Assembly (NCBI GenBank): GCA_021202465.1
Contig: JAJQCZ010000028.1
Location: forward strand, 1-49,349
DNA from: Lachnospiraceae bacterium
GTDB lineage: Bacteria; Bacillota; Clostridia; Lachnospirales; Lachnospiraceae
DNA: 49,349 nucleotides
Reading direction: 5' to 3'
In this document: piece after piece, positions 43,470 to 49,349 of the stretch
How positions within the stretch are numbered: the stretch's first letter is position 1
Layout of the letters: each line of letters begins with the position of its first letter
Made by a program: the position numbers and the translations under genes
Notes under the pieces: generated by a model
What the model saw: only the letters and a program-made list of their open reading frames with translations
Told to the model about the DNA's origin: nothing
The model's database searches: none

Positions 43470-44261
43470 TCAATGCTGTGCAGGAATCTGCCGCCCTTCG
43501 TAATCAATGCTGTACTCTCCCTCCGTGTAAATCAATTCAGAAATGGGAACGATCTCATATCCCTGGTCGCGCAGGCCGGTGATCACCGAGGCCAGTGCGT
43601 CGGGGGTATAGGTGGCGCCGTTGTGCATCAGGATGATGGAGCCGTTTCCCAGATGTTCGTGCGAACAGACCGTGGAAATGATGGAATCTACGCCGTAGTC
43701 CTTCCAGTCCAGAGAGTCAACATCCCACTGAATGCAGTAATAGCCGCAGTCTGCGACGGTGCTTACGAGGGTATCGTTGTAATCGCCGTAGGGCGGGCGG
43801 AAGAGGGTCATCTCCACGCCGGTCAGTTCCTTTACTTTTTCGTGTACACTGAGAATCTCCTCCCGGATCTCCCCGGCGGAGAGGGTGCTCATCTGATAGT
43901 GGTTTTCGCTGTGATTTCCCAGGTCGTGCCCCGCGGCGGCGATGGCTTTTACGTCGTCGGGGTAGCTCTCCACCCAGCCGCCGGTCATGAAGAAGGTGAC
44001 AGTCACTTCATTTTCAGCGAGAATATCCAGAATCGTCTGCGTATCTTCATTTCCCCAGGCGGCGTCGAAGCTCAGCGCCACCTTTTTTTCGTCTGTTTGT
44101 ACGCAGTAGATGGGAAGCTCGCGGTTGCGGATAAGGCTGACGGAGACGAGAGCGGAGGACAGGCGGCTGCCGGAGCGGGAGAGAAGTGCGGCGGCGGTCA
44201 GGAGCAGCAGGCACAGTCCGAGAAGAGTGGAAAGACGCTTTCTGGTTGACAGACGGGACAT
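43470..44261 (-). CDS. NodB-type polysaccharide deacetylase, membrane-anchored
   Basis: 263 residues. A hydrophobic segment at residues ~10-30 is an uncleaved signal anchor or signal peptide. The NodB domain shows SFDAAWGNEDT (motif 1 with the metal Asp), HDLGNHSENHYQMS (motif 2 with two metal His) and RPPYGDYN (motif 3), then QWDVDSLDW and ILMHNG. The SFDAAWG form is typical of clostridial PdaA/PdaB-like enzymes that deacetylate peptidoglycan, often linked to sporulation. Acts outside the membrane. No RBS stronger than GGGGAAGG-like purines is seen upstream. Confidence 0.88.
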   Translation of the reverse strand: MSRLSTRKRLSTLLGLCLLLLTAAALLSRSGSRLSSALVSVSLIRNRELPIYCVQTDEKKVALSFDAAWGNEDTQTILDILAENEVTVTFFMTGGWVESYPDDVKAIAAAGHDLGNHSENHYQMSTLSAGEIREEILSVHEKVKELTGVEMTLFRPPYGDYNDTLVSTVADCGYYCIQWDVDSLDWKDYGVDSIISTVCSHEHLGNGSIILMHNGATYTPDALASVITGLRDQGYEIVPISELIYTEGEYSIDYEGRQIPAQH

Positions 44262-44330
44262 AAAGGGGAAGGTCCTTGGATGATTAGTAGTAAAATATGG
44301 AAGTGAGAGTGGAAATATGTGAGCGAGAGC

Positions 44331-44368
44331 ATAAAAATCCCCGCCCGGTGTCAGATGGCGGGCGGGGA
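44331..44368 (-). terminator. Rho-independent terminator after the flavoenzyme/SDR operon
   Basis: On the minus strand TCCCCGCCCG / CGGGCGGGGA, a stem of about 10 bp, followed by TTTTTAT. Confidence 0.88.
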
Positions 44369-44455
44369 CAGGGGCTGCGCACGATCATGTAAGGCGCTTT
44401 ATGGCGCACGTCCAGTGAATTTTTGTGCAGCTGTGGGAGAGTATTGCTTTAATAA

Positions 44456-45223
44456 TCAGTACAGCGGAGCGCAGGGACCGCAGGTGACGGCTCCGTCGAT
44501 GACCAGGTTGGCGCCGCTCATGAAGGGGGTCTCATCGCTGGCCAGATAGACGGCGGCATTGGCGACTCCCTCGGCAGTTCCGGCATTGCCGCCGGGAACG
44601 ATGGATTTGAGGAGCGCTTCCGCGTCCGAACCGGCGGGAACCATCTCCGTGAGGGTGAGGCCGGGCGAAATGGTATTCGCACGGATGCCCTTCTTGGAAT
44701 ATTCCACGGCGATCGTGCGGGTCAGCTGAACGACTGCGCCCTTCGAGGCGGCATAGGAGGCCTGCATGGGCATGCCGGTGATGGCGCCGATGGAGGCGAC
44801 GTTGATAATATTGCCCTTTCCCTGCTCTTTCATGTATTTCAGTGCTTCCTGGCAGAGAATGAAATAGGCGCGGATGTTCAGGTTGAAGACATCTTCGTAG
44901 TCCTTCTGCAGATCCATCCCGTCCAGAGGGAAGATCGTGCCGAGACCGGCGTTGTTCATGAGGACATCAATGGTGCCAAATGTCTCCAGGCAGGTGGAAA
45001 TAATCTTCCGGCAGTCTGCTTCCTGCGTCAGATCGCCCTTGACGAAGACGGCGGTGCCTCCGGCTGCCGTAAGTTCTGCCTCGATGGCTTTGCCCTTCTC
45101 TTCTCTGCGGCCGACAAAGAGAACCTTCGCGCCTTCCCGGATGAATGCCTCCACACAGGCCTTGCCGATGCCGGAGGTGCCTCCCGTCACTACACATACC
45201 TTACCTTCCAGTCTTGTTCCCAT
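44456..45223 (-). CDS. SDR-family oxidoreductase in flavoenzyme operon
   Basis: 255 residues. TGGTSGIG loop, NNAG, catalytic Ser (INVASIGA) and YAASK are in place, with a C-terminal GANLVIDG. Arg residues after strand 2 (VGRREEKG) suggest NADP(H). It begins 29 bp after the flavoenzyme stop, with AAAGGAGATACACC before the ATG, so the two form one operon. It probably acts on the same substrate class, for example a keto or hydroxy group next to a reduced double bond; hydroxysteroid dehydrogenases belong to this type, but the substrate is unknown. Confidence 0.85.
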   Translation of the reverse strand: MGTRLEGKVCVVTGGTSGIGKACVEAFIREGAKVLFVGRREEKGKAIEAELTAAGGTAVFVKGDLTQEADCRKIISTCLETFGTIDVLMNNAGLGTIFPLDGMDLQKDYEDVFNLNIRAYFILCQEALKYMKEQGKGNIINVASIGAITGMPMQASYAASKGAVVQLTRTIAVEYSKKGIRANTISPGLTLTEMVPAGSDAEALLKSIVPGGNAGTAEGVANAAVYLASDETPFMSGANLVIDGAVTCGPCAPLY

Positions 45224-45252
45224 GGTGTATCTCCTTTCTGTATATGAAATAT

Positions 45253-47208
45253 TTAGATGTTGAGTGCCGTGTAATACGCGTCGTGGTTTGCCCGCAGAAT
45301 CTTTCCGCCCGGAGCCCGGCAGTCGCCGATGAAGTAGCTGCTGGTCGGATATTCTTTGAGGATTTCCTCATACAGGCTTTGATCCGGTTTGACGCCCAGA
45401 GCGATGATGACCGTGTCGGCCTCGAAGCTCTTTTCTCCTTCCGGTGTCTGCGCGACCAGGCCGTTTTCCGTGAAAGCTGTGATGCGGCTGTCACCGACCA
45501 GTTCGACCTGGTGTTTGGGGAAGATGTCCAGGAAGAATGTCATGAATAGGAAGGGCTGCAGGCTGGCGCCCATCTTCTCCACGGGGATCATGTCGAGCAG
45601 AGTGACCTGGTGGTCTCTCTGGCACAGCTCGGCCGCACATTCGATGCCCGAGATGCCGGCGCCGCAGACAATGACCTTCTTTCCGATCGCCTCCAGATCG
45701 GCATCCGCTTCATAGACCATCTTTACATTCCCGGTGTCGATGCCGGGGATGTTTGGCTTGATATGGGTGGAGCCTGAGGCCAGAATGACGGCGTCCGGCT
45801 TCTCTGCCCGGATGAGATCCATGGTGGCGGTCGTGTTCAGGCGGATCGTTACGCCGGATTTTTCTGTCTGTTCGACGGACCAGCGGAGATAATTCCGCAT
45901 CAGCTCCTTCATGGGAAGTGAGGAGGCGTCGTTGAGCAGTCCACCCAGGCGGGAGGATTTTTCGAACAGAACGACCTCGTGACCCCTTTCCGCACAGGTC
46001 CGGGCTGCGGTCATGCCGCCGGGGCCGCCGCCGATGACCACGACTTTTTTCTTCTGCGTCGCAGCCGGTTTGCTCTTGCAGTACAGCTCACGTCCCAGAC
46101 GGGGATTGACCGCACAGCGGATGGGACGTCCGCTTCCGGAGTAGGAGCTGCACTCCATGCAGCGCAGACAGGGGCGGGAATCCTCTTCGTGTCCCTCACT
46201 GGCGTTGCGGATCAGGTTCGGCTCGGCCATCAGGGAGCGAGCCATACCGACGATGTCCGCCTTCCCTTCAGCAAGGATTTTCTCCGCATCCTCCATGGTG
46301 ATGATGTTGCCGCACACGGAGACGGGAACATGGACGGCTTCCTTCACCTTCGCGGCGAAGTCCGCGTTCAGACAGCGCTCGCTGAGGTAGGAGGGCATAT
46401 GCAGAACGCCGGCCGCCGGGAAGAAGATGGAGCCGCGGGACAGGTTGATGATATCCGCGTATTCCTGCGCCTCTTTGGCAAAGGCGACGACGTCGTCGAT
46501 CATCATGCCGCCGGGGATTTCTTCCTGAGCGCTGAGTCGGATTTCAATGAGGATGCCGGGGCCTACGGCGTCCCGTACCGCTTTCAGGATTTCCAGAGGA
46601 TAACGCATGCGGTTTTCCGGGCTTCTGCCGTATTCATCGGTACGTGTATTGGTCGCCGGAGAGAGGAACTGTCCGATCAGGTTCTGATGGGCCATGTGAA
46701 CCAGGACCATGTCGAAACCGGCCGCCACGCAGCGCATCGCGGCTTCTACCCATTTGTCCCGGACGTGATCCATATCCGCCCGGTCCATGGCTTTCACGTG
46801 AGGGGTGCACATGGGTGCCGGAATCTGTACGCCGGAGGGCGAATAGGCCGGCTGCGAGATCATGTCCGGATTGGCGCCGGCGCCGGCATGGGAGAGCTCG
46901 ATGGAAATCAGCGCGCCGTGTTCGTGCGCCGCTTCGGCCAGCTTGGTGAGGCCTGCGATGGAGGAGGGCTTTTCAATGTCCATCTCCCCCAGAAAGCTGG
47001 CGCCGCTTTTCTGTTCGATCTGGCAGTCGCTGATCGTCACAAAGGCTACGCCGGTTGCCGCCTGCTGCGACACATACTCGACCAGCGCGTCAGTCACCTC
47101 GCCGGATTCCGTCGGCAGGTTCGGAGCATGCGGGCTGAACTGAATCCGGTTCTTCAGGATTCGTCCGCGGATTTTCAGCGGTTGAAAAACATGAGGATAT
47201 TGATTCAT
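45253..47208 (-). CDS. Old-yellow-enzyme-type flavin/Fe-S enoate reductase
   Basis: 651 residues started behind AGGAGGCACTCT. The N-terminal FMN TIM barrel (PLKIRGRILKNRIQFSPHAP, SHAGAGANPD, NTRTDEYGRSPENRMRYPLEI) is followed by the 4Fe-4S Cys set (CLRCMEC...CAVNP, ~345-368), an FAD Rossmann motif VVVIGGGPGGMTAA (~388) and a second dinucleotide fold VIVCGAGISGIECA (~506). This is the plan of 2-enoate and 2,4-dienoyl-CoA reductases and of BaiCD/BaiH. It reduces an activated C=C bond with NAD(P)H, probably in the anaerobic use of an unsaturated acid, steroid or aromatic compound. Confidence 0.9.
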   Translation of the reverse strand: MNQYPHVFQPLKIRGRILKNRIQFSPHAPNLPTESGEVTDALVEYVSQQAATGVAFVTISDCQIEQKSGASFLGEMDIEKPSSIAGLTKLAEAAHEHGALISIELSHAGAGANPDMISQPAYSPSGVQIPAPMCTPHVKAMDRADMDHVRDKWVEAAMRCVAAGFDMVLVHMAHQNLIGQFLSPATNTRTDEYGRSPENRMRYPLEILKAVRDAVGPGILIEIRLSAQEEIPGGMMIDDVVAFAKEAQEYADIINLSRGSIFFPAAGVLHMPSYLSERCLNADFAAKVKEAVHVPVSVCGNIITMEDAEKILAEGKADIVGMARSLMAEPNLIRNASEGHEEDSRPCLRCMECSSYSGSGRPIRCAVNPRLGRELYCKSKPAATQKKKVVVIGGGPGGMTAARTCAERGHEVVLFEKSSRLGGLLNDASSLPMKELMRNYLRWSVEQTEKSGVTIRLNTTATMDLIRAEKPDAVILASGSTHIKPNIPGIDTGNVKMVYEADADLEAIGKKVIVCGAGISGIECAAELCQRDHQVTLLDMIPVEKMGASLQPFLFMTFFLDIFPKHQVELVGDSRITAFTENGLVAQTPEGEKSFEADTVIIALGVKPDQSLYEEILKEYPTSSYFIGDCRAPGGKILRANHDAYYTALNI

Positions 47209-47239
47209 AGAGTGCCTCCTTTTTAAGAAAAATTGGTAA

Positions 47240-47270
47240 ACGAATGACATTTTGCGTTTCATTTGTTATA
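47240..47270 (-). promoter_or_regulatory. Probable promoter and TetR operator of the flavoenzyme operon
   Basis: ACGAATGA (47240-47247) and TCATTTGT (47259-47266) form an inverted repeat (7 of 8 positions) that overlaps a minus-strand -10 box TATAAC (47270-47265). The -35 (TTCGGG, 47293-47288) is weak. It lies between the flavoenzyme gene and the divergent TetR gene, the expected place for a TetR binding site. Confidence 0.55.
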
Positions 47271-47448
47271 CTTAAGCTGTCTGGCAGCCCGAAACGGGGG
47301 AGCAATGTCGTTTGTATGATTCAAATCACAGGATAATTATATAATTTCGTTAAAGAGATAACAAGAAACAGCTTGCTGTAAAATGATTGCTTATGCAACT
47401 TTTTGCGGGAATTTGTTCCATCTTATGGAGACCGAAGGGGAAGGAAAG

Positions 47449-48060
47449 ATGAACAATCAGGATTTGCGGGTCATAAAAACCCGGAAAAATATTTCCGATC
47501 AGTTGATCGAGGAACTGAAAACGCATGGTTTTCATGAGATCAGTGTCAAGATGCTGATCGCGGATTCTCAGATCAACCGCTCGACGTTTTACAGAAATTA
47601 TGAGGACAAGTATGCTCTTCTGGACAGTATCCTGCAGGAACTGCTGGCCGATTTTGACCGGAGCCTGGACGCAAGTTTCGTATTGATGAGCTACCAGGAC
47701 GCGGACGCCTACCATCCGAAGCTGAAAAAAATGATCCGTTTTTTTGACAAGAACAGGGAGTATCTGACAGTTCTCTGGAAGGCGGCGCTGCCGGTGAACT
47801 TTTATGATGTGATGACAGAGCGGGTGGAAGAGGGGCTGCTTACGGTGCTGATGGAAAACTATGAGGTGCCTGAGAAGGACAGGGAGCTGCTTGAATTGTA
47901 CGCCTGCCTGTTTGCGGCGCAGACGATGGCGACGATGCGATGGTGGCTGAACAGTGATTCCCGGATGGATGAGTCAGCTCTCCTGGAAATCCTGACGCAG
48001 AATGTGGAGAAGGGGTTGTTCCGGACGATGAAGACGATTTCGCTGTACAGGAAGAAGTGA
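47449..48060 (+). CDS. TetR-family transcriptional regulator
   Basis: 203 residues started behind AAGGAAAG (an alternative ATG lies 24 bases upstream). The N-terminal helix-turn-helix is clear: ISDQLIEELKTHGFHEISVKM then ADSQINRSTFYRNYEDKYALL. The C-terminal ligand domain is of the general type with MRWWLNSDSRM near the end. It is divergent from the flavoenzyme-SDR operon and probably controls it in response to the substrate. Confidence 0.9.
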   Translation: MNNQDLRVIKTRKNISDQLIEELKTHGFHEISVKMLIADSQINRSTFYRNYEDKYALLDSILQELLADFDRSLDASFVLMSYQDADAYHPKLKKMIRFFDKNREYLTVLWKAALPVNFYDVMTERVEEGLLTVLMENYEVPEKDRELLELYACLFAAQTMATMRWWLNSDSRMDESALLEILTQNVEKGLFRTMKTISLYRKK

Positions 48061-48085
48061 TACATTCTGTGATTGAATTGAAGAG

Positions 48086-48116
48086 AAGGGGCGGAGCGCT
48101 GTGCGCTCCGCCCCTT
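48086..48116. terminator. Bidirectional terminator between tetR and gap2
   Basis: Perfect 14-bp stem AAGGGGCGGAGCGC / GCGCTCCGCCCCTT with a TGT loop, placed between convergent genes. T runs are short. Confidence 0.8.
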
Positions 48117-48127
48117 GATACCTGATA

Positions 48128-49225
48128 TTATTTCTTCTTTTTGTCCTCGGGATGTACTTCCAGGGGCGCGTCGGTCTGCGGTGCAGCCTTGGCGCCGCCC
48201 TTGGCGGCCTTCTCGTCGCGGTCGGCGACGTACTGGAGCAGGCTGACGCACTGATTGGAATAGCCCCACTCATTGTCGTACCAGGCGATGAGCTTGACGA
48301 AGGTGTCATCCAGCATGATGCCGGCCTTCTCATCGAAGATACAGGTGTTGAAATTGCCGCGCAGATCCTGGGAGACGATATCGTCGTTGTTATATTCGAT
48401 GATGCCTCTCATGTAGGAGTGGCTGGCCTCTTCGACCACGTCACAGACCTCTGCGTAGGTGGCGGGCTTGGAGAGCTGCGCGGTCAGGTCTACGACAGAT
48501 ACGTCGTTGGTAGGGACGCGGAAGCTCATGCCGGTCATCTTGCCCTGCATCTCCGGGATGACCAGGCCTACGGCCTTGGCAGCGCCGGTCGTGGAGGGGA
48601 TGATGTTGTTGAAGACGGAACGACCGGTTCTCCAGTCACGTCCGCCGTTGGAGTCAACAGGTTTCTGCTTGGAAGTCGAAGCGTGGATCGTGGACATCAG
48701 CGCACGTTCAATGCCGAAGTGATCGTTGATGACCTTGGTCAGGGGCGCCAGGCAGTTCGTGGTACAGGAGGCGTTGGAGATGATCGTCATGCCGGAATCG
48801 TAGGTCTGATGGTTCACGCCGAAGACGAAGGTCGGGAAGCCTTTGTCCTTGCCGGGGGCGGTCAGGATGACCTTCTTGGCGCCGCCCTGGAAATGCTTGG
48901 CGCAGGTCTCCAGTGTACGGAACGCACCGGTGGACTCGATGATGTACTCGGCGCCGCAGGAAGCCCAGTCGATCTTGGCGGGGTCGGATTCGGAGAAGAC
49001 CTTGATCTTCTTGCCGTTGATCACGAGCTCTGTGTCGGTGTGGCGTACTTTCCCTTTGAAGCGGGCGAATACGGAATCATACTCAAACAGATAGGCCATG
49101 CGGTCCAGATCCGCGTTTCTCACGTTGATGCCGCATACCTCAATGTCCGTGTCGCGCTCCTCGAGAATCCGAAGGATGACACGCGCGATACGTCCGAAAC
49201 CATTGACACCTACTTTTACTACCAT
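48128..49225 (-). CDS. gapB: Second glyceraldehyde-3-phosphate dehydrogenase
   Basis: 365 residues behind AAAGGAGAAGC. Catalytic Cys154 in NASCTTN and the AWYDNEWGY end are normal. It differs from the first GAPDH: GFGRIAR instead of GFGRIGR, and INVRN where the NAD-specific Asp would be, which favours NADP use as in GapB enzymes. A Lys/Ala/Pro-rich tail of about 25 residues (GGAKAAPQTDAP, ending DKKKK) is extra. It could serve a biosynthetic or regulatory role rather than glycolysis. The symbol gapB is tentative. Confidence 0.88.
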   Translation of the reverse strand: MVVKVGVNGFGRIARVILRILEERDTDIEVCGINVRNADLDRMAYLFEYDSVFARFKGKVRHTDTELVINGKKIKVFSESDPAKIDWASCGAEYIIESTGAFRTLETCAKHFQGGAKKVILTAPGKDKGFPTFVFGVNHQTYDSGMTIISNASCTTNCLAPLTKVINDHFGIERALMSTIHASTSKQKPVDSNGGRDWRTGRSVFNNIIPSTTGAAKAVGLVIPEMQGKMTGMSFRVPTNDVSVVDLTAQLSKPATYAEVCDVVEEASHSYMRGIIEYNNDDIVSQDLRGNFNTCIFDEKAGIMLDDTFVKLIAWYDNEWGYSNQCVSLLQYVADRDEKAAKGGAKAAPQTDAPLEVHPEDKKKK

Positions 49226-49251
49226 TTTTGCTTCTCCTTTGCAAGAGCGGG

Positions 49252-49323
49252 ATACCGCCGGAGCGGTATGATTGAAATAGTCTGTAACATCACTATTATA
49301 AATGAGAACAGACGCTATTGCAA
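49252..49323 (-). promoter_or_regulatory. gap2 promoter and leader hairpin
   Basis: On the minus strand TTGCAA (49323-49318), exact 17-bp spacer, TATAAT (49300-49295). The leader of about 63 nt holds ATACCGC-cgga-GCGGTAT (49252-49269), a perfect 7-bp inverted repeat. Confidence 0.85.
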
Positions 49324-49349
49324 TTTTAAAGGAAATATATATTGTGATA

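Overview
The window looks like chromosomal DNA of a gut-type anaerobic Firmicute, most likely a Lachnospiraceae-like Clostridium relative. This is inferred from the clostridial mobile-element remnants (YodL/DUF4316-type protein, MobA-type relaxase), the gap-pgk-tpiA-gpmI glycolytic run, the GGGtGRT/Fe-S-scaffold-like pair and strong AGGAGG ribosome binding sites. The genus cannot be fixed from sequence alone. No tRNA, rRNA or CRISPR array was recognised.

Layout. (1) 1-11.9 kb is decayed accessory DNA. An IS21-family element with a right end of six 24-bp repeats has cut a conjugative-element gene. Behind it lie a DUF4209 protein with a HEPN-like R-N-x3-H motif, a small-protein/GNAT pair resembling a toxin-antitoxin operon, a relaxase fragment with an amber stop, an intact Rpn nuclease gene, a scrambled duplication of rpn and an AlbA_2/HATPase gene, and an AAA/DUF4143 ATPase. 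(2) 11.9-27.0 kb is GC-richer core genome: rmlA-rmlB, an RluF-like pseudouridine synthase, ligA, a PHP phosphatase, an M29 aminopeptidase, a ROK regulator, gap-pgk-tpiA-gpmI, and the Fe-S-scaffold-like/GGGtGRT pair. (3) 27.0-33.6 kb is a second accessory stretch: a repeat array resembling a transposon end, an integrase fragment, two copies of a transglutaminase-like fragment flanking a type III (ToxN-like) toxin-antitoxin locus, a large secreted CAP-domain protein, a structured RNA with its own promoter and terminator, and a frameshifted voltage-gated K+ channel gene. (4) 33.7-49.3 kb is mostly minus-strand: SDR oxidoreductases, a lipoprotein, a kinase-STAND ATPase split by an in-frame TGA with an unknown partner gene, XRE regulators, CorA, a polysaccharide deacetylase, an enoate-reductase-like flavoenzyme with a divergent TetR regulator, and a second GAPDH.

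The most interesting systems are these. The type III toxin-antitoxin locus at 28.06-28.82 kb has two 53-nt RNA repeats whose hairpins show compensatory base changes, followed by a terminator and a ToxN-like gene. The Rpn nuclease at 7.77-8.72 kb carries an in-frame internal ATG behind AAGGAGG, and a second truncated copy keeps only that inner reading frame plus part of the nuclease. This matches the intragenic toxin/antitoxin architecture known from E. coli Rpn proteins. The third is the structured RNA at about 32.57-32.81 kb, which I could not assign with certainty.

All functional statements rest on motif recognition and family knowledge from memory. No search or folding program was run.
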